Positions 27,029-37,066 of a stretch of DNA of 64,000 nt are shown here, in pieces. The notes beneath the pieces are model-generated. The model saw nothing but the letters and a program-made list of their open reading frames with translations, ran no database searches and had not been told where the DNA came from. Within the stretch, counting starts at the first letter, position 1; every line of letters starts with the position of its first letter. The translations under genes were made by a program, and so were the position numbers. Origin of the DNA: Rhodobacteraceae bacterium Alg231-04 (GTDB taxonomy: Bacteria; Pseudomonadota; Alphaproteobacteria; Rhodobacterales; Rhodobacteraceae); NCBI GenBank assembly GCA_900143635.1, contig FREY01000006.1, positions 62,001-126,000 of the forward strand, written 5' to 3'.

Positions 27029-27865
27029 ATGGACCGTAAACTTCTTCTGATCGTTTTGGACGGCGTACCGTACCGCAATTTCCGCCGCCTGTTCGGCAAC
27101 CTCGAAGGCTGGGTCGACAGTGGCGATGCCCGCGTCTGGAAACTGCGCGCCGTGCTGCCGTCGATCTCGGCCAGTTGTTATGCCTCGATCCATACCGGTG
27201 TGGCGCCGGCCGAACATGGCTGCACCGGCAATGCCAATGTGTTCCGGCTGAACCACAAGGATGTTTTCAGCCAGGTGCGCGAAGGCGGCGGCGTGACCGG
27301 CGCGGTCACCCACAGCTATTGGTCGCAGTTTTTCAACCGCCACCCCTACGATCCGGTGCGCGATGTTGAATATGACGAGGCGGACAGCAAAACCATCAAC
27401 CATGGCCGGTTCCATTCGATGACCGGCTACGGCAAGGACAACCAGATGACGCCATCGGATGTTGATCTGTTTGGCACGCTGACCAACCTCTGCCTGCGCT
27501 TCAACCTCGACTACGGCATCCTGCACAGCTGCACGCTGGACAGCATGGGGCACCGCTATTTTCACGACTGTCAGGAGATGGATCACGCCTGCTTTGTCAT
27601 GGACGAGATGCTGGCCCCTTTCATCACCCGCTGGCGTGGTTTGGGCTATGAGGTGATCGTGACGGCAGATCACGGCCAGGACGAACGCGGACATCACGGC
27701 GGTCGCGGCGCGCTGCAACAGGAAACGGCGCTCTACTATTTTGGCGATGCACAGGGCACGGCAGAGGAGACGGTGATTGATCAGTTACAGCTGGCACCGA
27801 CGATCCTCTCCCGGCTGAATGCACCTGTCGCCGCAACGATGAAGGCCGAGAGTTTCCTGTTTTAG
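27029..27865 (+). CDS. alkaline phosphatase superfamily hydrolase (nucleotide pyrophosphatase/phosphodiesterase-like)
   Basis: A 278-residue metalloenzyme without a signal peptide. The first metal aspartate is in LLLIVLDGVPY (Asp11). The nucleophile segment LPSISASCYASIHTG fits the NPP-type P(T/S)xTxPxxxxxxTG pattern, with Ser47 in the nucleophile place. Further metal ligands are in HSCTLDSMGHRYF and TADHGQDERGHHGG. Substrate is not predictable; nucleotide, phosphonate and sulfate esters are all possible. The ATG at 27029 was chosen over a GTG 27 nt upstream because conserved sequence begins there. It follows the importer terminator, so it has its own promoter. Confidence 0.75.
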   Translation: MDRKLLLIVLDGVPYRNFRRLFGNLEGWVDSGDARVWKLRAVLPSISASCYASIHTGVAPAEHGCTGNANVFRLNHKDVFSQVREGGGVTGAVTHSYWSQFFNRHPYDPVRDVEYDEADSKTINHGRFHSMTGYGKDNQMTPSDVDLFGTLTNLCLRFNLDYGILHSCTLDSMGHRYFHDCQEMDHACFVMDEMLAPFITRWRGLGYEVIVTADHGQDERGHHGGRGALQQETALYYFGDAQGTAEETVIDQLQLAPTILSRLNAPVAATMKAESFLF

Positions 27866-27981
27866 GTCAGAGTTCAATTGCAATAATGGACCGAAGGGAT
27901 CGCCAGAGTCACTTCGGCCTTGTCTTGCCATAGCCGCGCCGCAATGATCCGCATCAACACAGTACTGAATAGGGATACGAC

Positions 27982-28419
27982 ATGTTGCATTATGCGCTGA
28001 TCATGCTGGCGGCAGGGCTTGGCATCCCGGTACTGGCCGCGCTGAATGCCGGATTGGGCCAGCATATCGGCTCCCCTGTGGCCGCCGGAGTGGTGCTGTT
28101 CATTGTTGCCTTTTCAGCCGCCCTTCTGTTGTGCCTGTTCACCGGACCTCAACCGCTGGCGCTGGTGGCCACGGCCCCCAAACACTTTTTGTTGGCCGGG
28201 CTTCTGGTCGCCTTCTATGTGCTGTCGATCACCCATGTGGCACCGCATTTTGGCGTTGGGAACGCAGTGTTTTTTGTGCTTCTCGGGCAATTGGTGAGCG
28301 CCGCGGCCATTGACCATTTTGGTCTCTTTGGCGCGCAGGTGAGCCCGCTGTCACTGGGGCGCGCGGGGGGAATTGCCCTAATGGCCGCAGGGGTCTGGAT
28401 GACACAGGCCGTCGGATAA
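27982..28419 (+). CDS. small DMT-type membrane protein (YdcZ/DUF606 family)
   Basis: A 145-residue protein made of five hydrophobic helices, with the DUF606 pattern AALNAGLGQHIGSPVAAGVVLFIVAFSAALLL and GNAVFFVLLGQLVSAAAIDHFGLFG. These half-size drug/metabolite-transporter relatives are thought to act as homodimers; the substrate is unknown. The gene is convergent with lolD, 58 bp away, and no obvious terminator lies between them. Confidence 0.8.
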   Translation: MLHYALIMLAAGLGIPVLAALNAGLGQHIGSPVAAGVVLFIVAFSAALLLCLFTGPQPLALVATAPKHFLLAGLLVAFYVLSITHVAPHFGVGNAVFFVLLGQLVSAAAIDHFGLFGAQVSPLSLGRAGGIALMAAGVWMTQAVG

Positions 28420-28477
28420 GGGGCCGCCGAATTATCGGTGCCGCCCCCGCCGCGACTTTGGGCCGGATGAAGATCGA

Positions 28478-29158
28478 TCAGCCCTTGAGGACACCATTTT
28501 CAAGCCTGACCGTGCGGTCCATGCGGGCGGCCAGATCCATATTATGGGTGGCAATCAACGCTGACAGGCCGGTGCCCCGCACCAGATCCATCAGCGCGGC
28601 AAAAACCTGATCAGCGGTGGCCGGGTCCAGATTTCCGGTCGGTTCATCCGCGAGCAGAACCTTTGGGCCGTTGGCCAATGCCCGACAAAAGGCGGCGCGC
28701 TGCTGCTCGCCTCCGGACATTGCCGCAGGCCGGTGGTCGGCGCGACCGTCAAGCCCGACCCGCGCCAGCAGATCGCGCGCACGCGCCTGTGCCTTTCGAC
28801 GCGAGACACCGTTGGCAAGCTGCGGCAGGATGATGTTTTCCTCAGCCGAAAACTCGGGCAGCAGATGGTGGAACTGGTAGACAAAGCCCACGTCGCGGCG
28901 GCGCAGGGCCGTTCGGGTACGATCCCCGCGCCCGGCAGCATCAGTGCCGCCGACGATCACCTGGCCAGTATCCGGCGCATCCAGCAGGCCGGCAATATGC
29001 AGGAGGGTCGACTTTCCGGCGCCCGAAGGGGCGACAAGCGCCACGGCCTCACCCGCATGTAAGGTCAGGTTGGCGCCGCGCAGCACATCGACCTGACCGG
29101 GTTTGCCCTGCAAATAGGATTTGGAAATATCTTTCAGGTCCAGCGTGATATCACTCAT
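28478..29158 (-). CDS. lolD: lipoprotein-releasing ABC transporter ATP-binding protein LolD
   Basis: A 226-residue ABC ATPase that drives release of outer-membrane lipoproteins to LolA. Walker [10 protein letters not shown] is at residues 43-51. The signature is [15 protein letters not shown], Walker B is [13 protein letters not shown], and the H-loop is in IATHNMDLA. The Q-loop region [15 protein letters not shown] with FHHLLPEF is diagnostic for LolD. Its start overlaps the end of the permease gene by 8 nt, so the two form one unit. Confidence 0.95.
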   Translation of the reverse strand: MSDITLDLKDISKSYLQGKPGQVDVLRGANLTLHAGEAVALVAPSGAGKSTLLHIAGLLDAPDTGQVIVGGTDAAGRGDRTRTALRRRDVGFVYQFHHLLPEFSAEENIILPQLANGVSRRKAQARARDLLARVGLDGRADHRPAAMSGGEQQRAAFCRALANGPKVLLADEPTGNLDPATADQVFAALMDLVRGTGLSALIATHNMDLAARMDRTVRLENGVLKG

Positions 29159-30437
29159 ACCGCAATGCCTCTACCGGGTTCATTCGGGCCGCGCGCCGCG
29201 CCGGGAACAGGGTTATCAGCCAGCTAAGCCCCAGACTGAGGGCCGCCGCCGCAGCCAGATCTCCCGCCGTGACAATTGCGGAGGGAAAGAAGAAACCGCG
29301 CGCTTCGAGATCCTGCACGCCGCTGCCGGTGACCCAGTCAACGAAGCTGTAAACGCCGGCGATGTTATGGGCGAAAATCACGCCCAAAAGGATCCCCAGC
29401 ACTGTGCCCGCCGTACCCGTTGCGGCACCGCAGATGAAAAAGACACGCAGGACAGACCCCTGGCTGAGCCCGATGGTGCGCAGGATGCCGATGTCGCGGC
29501 CCTTGTTCTTGACCAGCATGATCAGCCCCGAGACAATGTTGAGCGCAGCAATCAGCACCAATATCGCCAGTACGATGAAGATGGCATTGTCCTGCATTTT
29601 CAGCGCCCGGATCATGCCGCCGGCCCGGTCCTGCCAGGTGTAGGTATAGGCGCGCCCCCTTGAGACATCCAGGACTGGCACAACCATGGCTTCGGCCTGA
29701 TCCGGATCGACCAGACGCAGGTCGATCTGATCCACCGCCCCTTCGCGGTTAAAGAAACTTTGGGCTTCTTCAAGCGGCATGTAGAGACGGCTTTGATCAA
29801 TGAAGCCCTGACCCGAGGAGAAGATATAGACCACCTCATAAGCGGAAACGCGCGGAGAGGTGCCCATGGCGGTGCGCACCCCGTCGGGCGAGATCAGCTT
29901 GAAGCGATCACCAACTGTTACGCCCAGCTGGCGGGCCAGCGTGGCGCCGATTGCGACGCCTTCGTCGAAGCGGGCGAAATCGCCCGAGGAGGCGACTGGA
30001 GCGCTGATCATAGGATAGACGCTCAGATCTTGGGCTGTGATGCCATAGACATCCACCGGCTGATTGCGGCCCCGGTAGCTGCCCATCACCTGCGAGCGCA
30101 CAAGCGGAGCCGCCTCGACCACGTTTTCCAAGCCGATCAGTCGCTCTTGCAGGGGCAGGTAATCGCGGATCAGGTGATCTGTTGGGGCACCGCTGCTGAA
30201 ATCACGGCGATAGTGAACTTCGATATGCGGGTTGCCGCCCAGCATCGTCTCAACAATATCCGAGCGTAGACCTTCGCGCACCGCCAGGGTCGCCACCAGG
30301 GCAAAGACCGCAAGAGTGATGCCGATAAGGCTGATCCAGGTCATCACACTCACCCCGCCCTCGGCACGGCGCGCGCGCAGGTAGCGCCAGGCGATCATCC
30401 ACTCAAAGCGGGAAAACGGTGGAGGTGTTGCGGCCAT
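29151..30437 (-). CDS. lolC: lipoprotein-releasing ABC transporter permease, LolC/E family
   Basis: A 428-residue inner-membrane protein. It has an N-terminal helix ([24 protein letters not shown]), a large periplasmic domain and three C-terminal helices. [30 protein letters not shown] at the start and [25 protein letters not shown] before the third helix are LolC/E hallmarks. Only one permease gene accompanies lolD. A single LolC/E-type protein acting as a homodimer (the LolF arrangement) is therefore likely, unless a second gene lies elsewhere. Confidence 0.92.
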   Translation of the reverse strand: MAATPPPFSRFEWMIAWRYLRARRAEGGVSVMTWISLIGITLAVFALVATLAVREGLRSDIVETMLGGNPHIEVHYRRDFSSGAPTDHLIRDYLPLQERLIGLENVVEAAPLVRSQVMGSYRGRNQPVDVYGITAQDLSVYPMISAPVASSGDFARFDEGVAIGATLARQLGVTVGDRFKLISPDGVRTAMGTSPRVSAYEVVYIFSSGQGFIDQSRLYMPLEEAQSFFNREGAVDQIDLRLVDPDQAEAMVVPVLDVSRGRAYTYTWQDRAGGMIRALKMQDNAIFIVLAILVLIAALNIVSGLIMLVKNKGRDIGILRTIGLSQGSVLRVFFICGAATGTAGTVLGILLGVIFAHNIAGVYSFVDWVTGSGVQDLEARGFFFPSAIVTAGDLAAAAALSLGLSWLITLFPARRAARMNPVEALRYE

Positions 30438-30601
30438 GTTGGCTCCTGCCCGGAAATTTCATGCTCAAGGTGAGGGTTAGCCGCAATCGGGTCAACCCGA
30501 GGCTGGCCTTTTGCGCAGGGATCCACCGAAATGCACGGCCGGAGCAACGCACCGAGATTTCTCAATCAAGAAATCTACAAGGCTCGTTCTCAAGAGCCTT
30601 G

Positions 30602-30630
30602 GCGCCCCCGCACCGTCAGTGCAGGGGCGC
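30602..30630 (-). terminator. hairpin downstream of proS
   Basis: GCGCCCC (30602-30608) and GGGGCGC (30624-30630) pair, and GCAC/GTGC inside extends the stem. It lies 9 bp after the proS stop on the minus strand. A second small hairpin (GGCTC/GAGCC) follows to the left. There is no T-run, so termination may be weak, with read-through into lolC possible. Confidence 0.45.
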
Positions 30631-30638
30631 GATTGCGA

Positions 30639-31994
30639 TCAATAACCGCGCGATGTGGGATGTTTGGCGTAGATCTCGACAATCTTCTGCACTGCCGCTT
30701 CCGGTGCCAGTTCTTCGCTTTCACCAGTGCGGCGCGAGGTCAGCTCGACCACGCCGTTCTTCAGCCCGCGCGGGCCAACGGTGATGCGCCAAGGCAGACC
30801 GATCAGATCCATAGTGGCGAATTTGCCGCCAGCGCGTTCCTTGCGGTCATCATAGAGCGGATCAAGACCAGCCGCAGTCAGCGCCTTGTAAAGCGCGTCA
30901 CAGGCGCCATCTGCCTCGTCGTCGCCCTGTTTCAGGTTGACGATACCACAGTGGAACGGGGTAACGCCCTCGGGCCAGATGATGCCCTTGTCGTCGTGGC
31001 TTGCCTCGATGATAGCGCCCAGCAGACGCGACACGCCGATACCGTGCGAGCCCATGTGGACCGGTGTCGGCTTGCCATCGGGGCCCTGAACAGTGGCGCC
31101 CAGTGCTTCGGAATACTTGGTGCCGAAATAGAAGATCTGGCCCACTTCGATACCACGGGCGGTGCGGCGGCGCTCCTCGGGGACTTCGGCAAAGATCGCC
31201 TCGTCGTGAGTCTCATCGGTGCGGGCGTATTTGGTGGTGAATTCCTCCAGCACACCCTGGCACTGTTCGACACTGTCATAGTCGATTTCACGGTCGCCAA
31301 AGTTGAGATCAGTGACGGCGCTGTCATAGAACACTTCGGACTCGCCGGTTTCGGCCAGCACCAGGAACTCGTGGGTGTAGTCACCACCGATCGGGCCGCC
31401 ATCGGCGCGCATCGGGATCGCCTGAAGCCCCATACGCTCGTAGGTGCGCAGATAGCTGACCAAGTGGCGGTTATAGGCGTGCAGCGCGTCTTCCTTGGTG
31501 AGGTCGAAGTTATAGCCGTCCTTCATATAGAATTCACGGCCGCGCATCACGCCAAACCGCGGGCGGATCTCGTCGCGGAACTTCCACTGCACCTGATACA
31601 TGGTCAGCGGCAGATCCTTGTAGGAGGCCACGTGGTTGCGGAAGATGTCGGTGATCATCTCTTCGTTGGTGGGGCCAAACAGCATGTCACGGTCGTGGCG
31701 GTCTTTGATGCGCAGCATTTCCTGGCCGTAATCGTCATAGCGGCCGCTCTCGCGCCACAGGTCGGCGGGCTGCATGGTCGACATCAGCATCGGGATATGA
31801 CCGGCGCGGATCTGCTCATCGTGAACGATGCTTTCGATCTTCTTCAGCACTTTGAAGCCCAGTGGCAGCCAGGAATAGATGCCGGCGGCAGATTGCTTGA
31901 TCATGCCGGCGCGCAGCATCAGCCGGTGGCTAACGATCTGCGCTTCCGAGGGGTTCTCTTTCAGAACAGGCAGGAAATAGCGGGACAGGCGCAT
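30639..31994 (-). CDS. proS: proline-tRNA ligase (short form without INS editing domain)
   Basis: A 451-residue class II synthetase that charges tRNA-Pro. Class II motifs visible are the N-terminal [17 protein letters not shown], motif 2 in [28 protein letters not shown], and motif 3 in [17 protein letters not shown]. The C-terminal anticodon domain is near [31 protein letters not shown]. At 451 residues it lacks the about 180-residue INS editing insertion of E. coli ProRS, the usual alphaproteobacterial form. Editing of Ala-tRNA-Pro must then rely on a free-standing ProX-type protein elsewhere. The start is at 31994; an in-frame extension upstream is not conserved-looking. Confidence 0.95.
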   Translation of the reverse strand: MRLSRYFLPVLKENPSEAQIVSHRLMLRAGMIKQSAAGIYSWLPLGFKVLKKIESIVHDEQIRAGHIPMLMSTMQPADLWRESGRYDDYGQEMLRIKDRHDRDMLFGPTNEEMITDIFRNHVASYKDLPLTMYQVQWKFRDEIRPRFGVMRGREFYMKDGYNFDLTKEDALHAYNRHLVSYLRTYERMGLQAIPMRADGGPIGGDYTHEFLVLAETGESEVFYDSAVTDLNFGDREIDYDSVEQCQGVLEEFTTKYARTDETHDEAIFAEVPEERRRTARGIEVGQIFYFGTKYSEALGATVQGPDGKPTPVHMGSHGIGVSRLLGAIIEASHDDKGIIWPEGVTPFHCGIVNLKQGDDEADGACDALYKALTAAGLDPLYDDRKERAGGKFATMDLIGLPWRITVGPRGLKNGVVELTSRRTGESEELAPEAAVQKIVEIYAKHPTSRGY

Positions 31995-32245
31995 CTTGGC
32001 TCCATGACATGAGGAAAGTTCGAGGTCTCTGCCCGGTTTAGGTGCCATGGCCCTGACGCACAAGCCCTGCCAGAGACCAACAGCAACTCCTCCGGGCTAT
32101 AATAATGAGGGCAGCAGGCAAGAATGCCGCCGTGATTTATCGCGTATAGGGGACAACACCCAGCCCCGAGTGTCCGCAAGACGTTTGCGGCAAAGGCTAT
32201 AGGCTAGGTAAAAGGATGTCGGGCACACGCAATCCGGCACCCGTT

Positions 32246-34765
32246 TCAATCCGCGGCGGTGCCCGCCGTTGGTGTTTGATGCCGGTTTGCCGCACGTTCC
32301 GCAACTGCCTGCAATAGCTGCTGTTTGGTCACCGGTTTGGTCAGGAAACCATCCATGCCGGCCTCCATGCAGCGAACCCTGTCGCTGTCAAAGGCATTGG
32401 CTGTCAGCGCGACAATCACCGGCTGAGAGATGGTCAACTTGCGGATCTCGCTGGTCGCAGACAGGCCGTCCATTTCCGGCATCGACATATCCATCAACAC
32501 GATATCGGGCTGTTCGTTCTTACACATTTGCACCGCTTCGACACCGTTGACGGCCTCAAACAGTTCCAGCGGCTGATCCTGCAGGTATTTTCGAATGAGA
32601 AGCCTGTTGGTCCGATTGTCCTCGGCCAGCAGTATCCGGCTGCCAGCAAGCGCGCTTAAATCTACATTCTGTGCCGCGCTAGGTTTTATGATTTCATTCT
32701 CAGCAGGCTCCATTTGCACGGTGATCCGGAACTTTGCCCCCTGCCCCTGCTCTGACTCCAGTTCAATCCCGCCACCCATACGTTCCGCAAGAATGCTGGA
32801 GATCGTCAGGCCCAGCCCGGTGCCGCCAAACGAACGTGTCACTGCGGTGTCGGCCTGTGAGAACCGGTTGAATATTGATTTCTGCTGCGTTTCAGAGACA
32901 CCAATACCGGTATCCTCGATCTCGATGATGAGCCGGTAAGGATCGTCAACTGTCGATCGGGCCCGCAGGGACACGCTGCCTTCGGCAGTGAATTTAACGG
33001 CATTTCCCAAGACATTAACCAGGATCTGCCGCAGGCGTCCGTCGTCACCTCGCATCCGCAGCGGCAATTCCTCGGCGATCTCAGCGGTGAGTTCCAGCCC
33101 TTTTTCCCGCGCCTTGGCCCGCAGCAATTCGACGGCCCCACGGATCGTGTCATGCAAATTGAAATCAACCGGCAGGATCGAAGGCTGGCCCGTTTCAAGG
33201 CGCGACAGGTCAAGAATATCATCGATGATCTTGAGCAACGCGAGGCTGGATTCCCGGATCGTCGCAACATGCAGGCGATCCTCGTTTGCCAGATCAGACT
33301 CTGACAAAAGATCCGACATCCCAACGATACCGTTCATCGGCGTGCGGATTTCATGGCTCATATTGGCGAGGAATTCGGACTTCGCACGATCCACCTTTTC
33401 AGCGGCGGCCTTGGCGCGTTTCAGCTCGCGATTGCTGAGCGACAGCTTGCGGTTTGTCCGGATGACCTCTTCGCGCAGCTGGACATCGCGTGTCACATCC
33501 CAGTTGACGCCGATCATCCAATCGCCATCTGCCATTTTCCACGTACTGGCCAGGGCCCTGATATGACGGACCTCGCCATCCGGGCGAACAATGCGGAAAT
33601 CGCTGGCCAGTTTATTGCCTTCGTTGATGGCCACGTTCAGCGTTTGCTGGGCAACTTCTGCATCCTCGGGATGCAGTGTCTTCAACCAGCGCTTGGGCGG
33701 TTGCAGGCCCGGTTGCCCACCCCCGTACAGCTTGCACATGCGTTCATCCCAATAGAGCGCACCGCTGTCTATCTTGGCTTCCCAAATGCCAATCTGCGAG
33801 GTTTCAAGCGCGACCTCCAGACGGCGGGACATGGTTTCCAGTTCACCCTCACGGCGGCTCAGCACGCTGATGACACGGCTGCGTGCCGCAGACAGACTGA
33901 CAACCAGAACCAAAGGTATAATGACAACCAAAGCGGCCAGCGCCAGCAGGGCACGCATCTGCCAGAAATTGTCCGGTCGATCGATCCACCCTGTCACAGG
34001 ACGTGCAGCCAACCCCCAGGTCCCCGATGTAAGCATGATGTCCAAAAGCACCGGGTCGTCCGTCAGAATTTCTTCTGGACCAAAGAAAAGCTCGCCCTGG
34101 CGGCCAGTGGAATCCCGACCTGTCAGGGCCAGATCAATCTTCAGATCATCACCCATCACACCGGCGGCAGACAACAGAACATCCATGTCGATAACGGCTG
34201 ACAGAATTCCCCAGAACTTCCGATCTTCACCACTGCCATTAAAGATCGGAATCCGGTAGATGAAACCTCGGCCGCCCTGCAGTAGTGACACCGGGCCAGC
34301 AATCAACGGCTGCCCCCCGTCGCGCACCCTGTAAGCCAGTTCGCGCTGCGCCTCCATCGTGTGATAATTCAGACCTAAAGCTTGCCGATTTGGCTCTACC
34401 GGATGAACCATGGTGACAATCAGATCCGGAGCGGCGGCAATATTGCGAAACTCGCTGCGGCCTTCGGTCACGCGCGACACCAGTTCGCTGAACCGGGCCT
34501 GATCGATGTCTGGCTCGGTCGACAGCACCGCAGCAAGTCCGTGAATAAGTTGGAAGTCAGCGTTCACATAACCTTCGAACCGGGATCTGATCAGACCCGC
34601 CTCAAAGGTCACATCAGCCCGCTGACGTTGTGACGCAATAATTCCGTTCTGACGTTCGGCATAGGCGGCAACTATAACAACAACCGCAACAACCACTCCA
34701 ACCGCCAAGTAGGACAAACCGGTCAGGCTGTTCATCCGGTGGCGTAAGTGATCGACCCAATTCAT
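32246..34765 (-). CDS. hybrid sensor histidine kinase (CHASE-PAS-HisKA-HATPase-REC)
   Basis: An 839-residue membrane kinase. A helix near residues 18-37 and a second near 275-294 flank a periplasmic CHASE domain (FEGYVNADFQLIHGLAAVLSTEPDIDQARFSELV...GPVSLLQGGRGFIYRIPIF). Then come a PAS domain (ETSQIGIWEAKIDSGALYWDERMCKLYGG), HisKA with the phospho-histidine His471 in ANMSHEIRTPMNGIVG, HATPase_c (FGGTGLGLTISSILAERMGG), and a C-terminal receiver with its phospho-acceptor in IVLMDMSMPEMDG. No DNA-binding response regulator or Hpt protein is adjacent, so it is an orphan. ATG at 34765 was chosen over a TTG 12 nt upstream. CHASE domains sense small molecules; the ligand here is unknown. Confidence 0.9.
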   Translation of the reverse strand: MNWVDHLRHRMNSLTGLSYLAVGVVVAVVVIVAAYAERQNGIIASQRQRADVTFEAGLIRSRFEGYVNADFQLIHGLAAVLSTEPDIDQARFSELVSRVTEGRSEFRNIAAAPDLIVTMVHPVEPNRQALGLNYHTMEAQRELAYRVRDGGQPLIAGPVSLLQGGRGFIYRIPIFNGSGEDRKFWGILSAVIDMDVLLSAAGVMGDDLKIDLALTGRDSTGRQGELFFGPEEILTDDPVLLDIMLTSGTWGLAARPVTGWIDRPDNFWQMRALLALAALVVIIPLVLVVSLSAARSRVISVLSRREGELETMSRRLEVALETSQIGIWEAKIDSGALYWDERMCKLYGGGQPGLQPPKRWLKTLHPEDAEVAQQTLNVAINEGNKLASDFRIVRPDGEVRHIRALASTWKMADGDWMIGVNWDVTRDVQLREEVIRTNRKLSLSNRELKRAKAAAEKVDRAKSEFLANMSHEIRTPMNGIVGMSDLLSESDLANEDRLHVATIRESSLALLKIIDDILDLSRLETGQPSILPVDFNLHDTIRGAVELLRAKAREKGLELTAEIAEELPLRMRGDDGRLRQILVNVLGNAVKFTAEGSVSLRARSTVDDPYRLIIEIEDTGIGVSETQQKSIFNRFSQADTAVTRSFGGTGLGLTISSILAERMGGGIELESEQGQGAKFRITVQMEPAENEIIKPSAAQNVDLSALAGSRILLAEDNRTNRLLIRKYLQDQPLELFEAVNGVEAVQMCKNEQPDIVLMDMSMPEMDGLSATSEIRKLTISQPVIVALTANAFDSDRVRCMEAGMDGFLTKPVTKQQLLQAVAERAANRHQTPTAGTAAD

Positions 34766-34956
34766 GCCTGCTTTCAAGCTCCGCCATCAAAAGTATAATT
34801 AGCACCAAACGTCAGTGGTTGTGTCTCGCGGGTCCGCTGACCCGGTCAAAACAGCATCATCCCCTTCGTACCCGGCATATCTTAAAAAGATGTTTGTTTG
34901 GGAGCCCGTTACCTAACCATTAGGCCTGCCCTGCACCACAAACAGCCACTGTGAGG

Positions 34957-34983
34957 TAAAAAGGGCGCACAGAGATGTGCGCC
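34957..34983 (-). terminator. intrinsic terminator reading leftward
   Basis: A perfect 8-bp stem, TGTGCGCC (34976-34983) with GGCGCACA (34964-34971), and a 4-nt loop are followed on the minus strand by CTTTTTAC. It is about 180 bp downstream of the lyase-like gene and could act as a second, back-up stop for it. Confidence 0.6.
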
Positions 34984-35066
34984 TGCTCTTTATTGCCGGG
35001 CCCAGCCCCGCTCTGAAAGTACTGAAACACAGCCCTTTCTCTGCGCGCACCGCTCAACAAAGAAAG

Positions 35067-35087
35067 GCGGCCCGCAAAGCGGACCGC
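35067..35087 (-). terminator. hairpin with T-rich tail after the lyase-like gene
   Basis: GCGGCCCGC and GCGGACCGC flank a 3-nt loop; one central mismatch is present. On the minus strand the stem is followed by CTTTCTTTGTTG, about 75 bp after the lyase-like stop codon. Confidence 0.55.
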
Positions 35088-35159
35088 AGTTGGGGAGGAA
35101 GTCAGTTTGTCCTGGCTCGGGGTTTTTCACGTCTATGCCGTGCCAGGCCCGTTCTGTGG

Positions 35160-36482
35160 TTACTCTGCCGCGATCTGGCTGCTTTCCTGCAGCATTCGGC
35201 CCCGCGTCAGGCAACGTTCGTAATCGGCATCCGGCATGCAGCCTCCGCCAGTGGCCCACATCACATGCACCGCATCGCGCATCTTGTCCTGCAGCCCATG
35301 TCTCTCCAGATAGGCGCGCCCGGCATCGGTTTGCATCAGCATTTCCGGCCCAGCCAAGCTGGCCGCCGCACCGGGATCCAGCTGCAGACCTGCCCGGTCC
35401 TGTGCCTGCGCCAGCCAGCGGAACATAATGTCATCCTCGACCGTGAAAACGCCGCTCAGCTGGCTTTCCATCGCGCCCGCCACCAGCGGTGACAGCTCGG
35501 GCACCGAAAGGCCGGCCGCCGCGGTGCGGCTGCGCAATCCCATGTCCCGCACATTTACCGGCTTGGACCGCGGTGTCGACAGCGCCGCCAGCGCCTTAGG
35601 CGTGCAGACCGGCTCTGCAAAGAAGCAATGTACGTTCGGCCCGAACATCTGGCGTGCTCCCATGGCCACCCCACCGGGGGCGCTGCCACTGCCGCAGGGC
35701 AAATACAGGAACAAAGGCCGGTCCTTGCTGATCTGGATATTCTGCCGCACCAGCTGCGCCTGAAGCTCAGCCGCGGCGGCACTGGCACCAAAGAACAAGA
35801 GGCGCGAGTGTTTTTCATCCACGAAGTAGCTGCCCGGGTCCCCTTCGGCAGCCCTCATCGCGGCCTCGTTGGTTTTCCGAAACCCGTCTTCATGCAACAC
35901 AACCTTGATGCCGCTGGTGCGCAGCTCGCGCTCGATCCAGGAGCGCGCTGAACGGGGCATATGCACTTCGACCCTGAAGCCCAGCCCCTGCGCGGCGCGG
36001 CCCACAGCAAGCCCCAGATTTCCAGAGGACGCCGTCACCACCTTATAGGCGGAAAAGGCCTGCCGCGCCTCAGCTGTCGTCAGCGCCATTGGTCCGGCCT
36101 CATCGGTCATCAGACCCAGTTTGCGCCCCAATACCATCGCCAGCAGCGTCACCTCATAGACGGCGCCGCGAATATGCGTCGACCCGGACACCTGCAGATC
36201 ATTGTCGGATTTGACGTAGTAACGGCCTGTGTCCTGCGGCATGAGGCGCCTCAGCCCCGGCACTGGCAACAACTGTGACCTGAGTCTTCCCCGCTGGGGC
36301 TGCAACCCCGGAAAGCAGGCCGCCAGCAGCGGTGCCATGCGGATCCAGTTCTCACAGGTCTTGGCAACTTTCGCCCCCATTTCCTGCAGCTCCCCTCCGG
36401 CCTCATCCAAAGGGCAGAGCCCCGGATTGACCCACATAAGAGGACGTTTATCCAGTAAAGCAGACTTCAAGGCAGCATCCAT
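35160..36482 (-). CDS. D-serine ammonia-lyase-like protein lacking the expected PLP lysine
   Basis: A 440-residue protein whose whole length follows the DsdA pattern: GRYYVKSDNDLQVSG, then SSGNLGLAVGRAAQGLGFRVEVHMPRSARSW, then PCGSGSAPGGVAMGARQMFG, and the C-terminal VMWATGGGCMPDADYERCL. In DsdA the cofactor lysine lies in GSIKARGGIYEV. The matching segment here reads GSTHIRGAVYEV, with His103 (codon CAT, 36174-36176) in the lysine position. The phosphate-binding glycine loop is also altered (CGSGSAPGG versus the usual GVGGGPGG). It may be a pseudoenzyme, a binding protein, or an enzyme with altered chemistry. It starts at ATG 36482 behind a GGGGGAA ribosome site and appears monocistronic. 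Confidence 0.7.
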   Translation of the reverse strand: MDAALKSALLDKRPLMWVNPGLCPLDEAGGELQEMGAKVAKTCENWIRMAPLLAACFPGLQPQRGRLRSQLLPVPGLRRLMPQDTGRYYVKSDNDLQVSGSTHIRGAVYEVTLLAMVLGRKLGLMTDEAGPMALTTAEARQAFSAYKVVTASSGNLGLAVGRAAQGLGFRVEVHMPRSARSWIERELRTSGIKVVLHEDGFRKTNEAAMRAAEGDPGSYFVDEKHSRLLFFGASAAAAELQAQLVRQNIQISKDRPLFLYLPCGSGSAPGGVAMGARQMFGPNVHCFFAEPVCTPKALAALSTPRSKPVNVRDMGLRSRTAAAGLSVPELSPLVAGAMESQLSGVFTVEDDIMFRWLAQAQDRAGLQLDPGAAASLAGPEMLMQTDAGRAYLERHGLQDKMRDAVHVMWATGGGCMPDADYERCLTRGRMLQESSQIAAE

Positions 36483-37066
36483 AGGTTTTCCCCCTTCGCG
36501 CCAGCAGCACACGCATATTGCGTTCCAATCCAATCTAAAGCTGTTGATCCCCAAATTGGCACCAGTGGGGGCGACGATCCTACTTCCGCCACCCAATTGA
36601 CGGAACACAGTTTAATGAGTGCACACAATATATGAAGTAGGCAACTACAATCCCGACACCACATCTTGCGGCAGTTGTTTATGTTGTTTTAATACAATTT
36701 ATTAACAGGTGCCCTTGCGCGTTAAGGATTTGTTAAGACCTGCGCCGCCAGCCCCGCGCATCGGTTTAAGGCGGGAATGCCCCCGCCGCTGACTTCAGGA
36801 ACAGTATTGGGGTTTTCGTTTTGATCTGCAGGGAGTTGCGCCAGAGGCCGCGCCAAGGAGCAGCTGAATCTTTCACCAATAGCCGCCGCTGCCCATACCG
36901 GCGCATAATCCGGAAAAGCCCGAAAAACCACCAGCCGCCGCGTCCAAAAAGACAAAGAGCACCGGGAAACCCGATGCTCTTCATACTCCGAAAAAGTGGC
37001 ACCATTACCCTGATCTGTTCGGCAGAAATGGCCATCCAGAGACCGAATCGCTCAGGGAAATCGCCG
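36483..37066. other. 584-bp gene-free region ending the catabolic cluster
   Basis: I see no gene here. The left third is upstream of the lyase-like gene and should contain its promoter. 36600-36745 is clearly more A/T-rich than its surroundings. The right part contains the strong leftward terminator at 36945-36981. Small reading frames exist but lack ribosome sites and look like chance. Confidence 0.6.
36945..36981 (-). terminator. intrinsic terminator at the end of the 17.5-kb catabolic block
   Basis: AAGAGCA (36955-36961) pairs with TGCTCTT (36975-36981), and CGGG (36963-36966) pairs with CCCG (36970-36973) after one mismatch, leaving an AAA loop. On the minus strand the stem is followed by TGTCTTTTTGG. 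It lies 86 bp after the acyl-CoA dehydrogenase stop, so it closes the leftward gene block. Confidence 0.75.

Larger units (their letters stand above)
34766..35159. other. intergenic region with two minus-strand hairpins
   Basis: These 394 bp separate the hybrid kinase start from the end of the lyase-like gene. No convincing gene is present. The left part should hold the kinase promoter. The right part holds two minus-strand terminator candidates for the lyase-like gene. One is GCGGCCCGC/GCGGACCGC (35067-35087, one mismatch), followed on the minus strand by CTTTCTTTG. The other is GGCGCACA/TGTGCGCC (34964-34983, GAGA loop), followed by CTTTTTACC. Confidence 0.6.

Noticed and set aside
30531-32012. 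493-residue open frame on the plus strand across proS
   Set aside because: It is the exact complement of the well-supported proS gene. Long antisense frames are expected in GC-rich genes, and the product has no recognisable domain.
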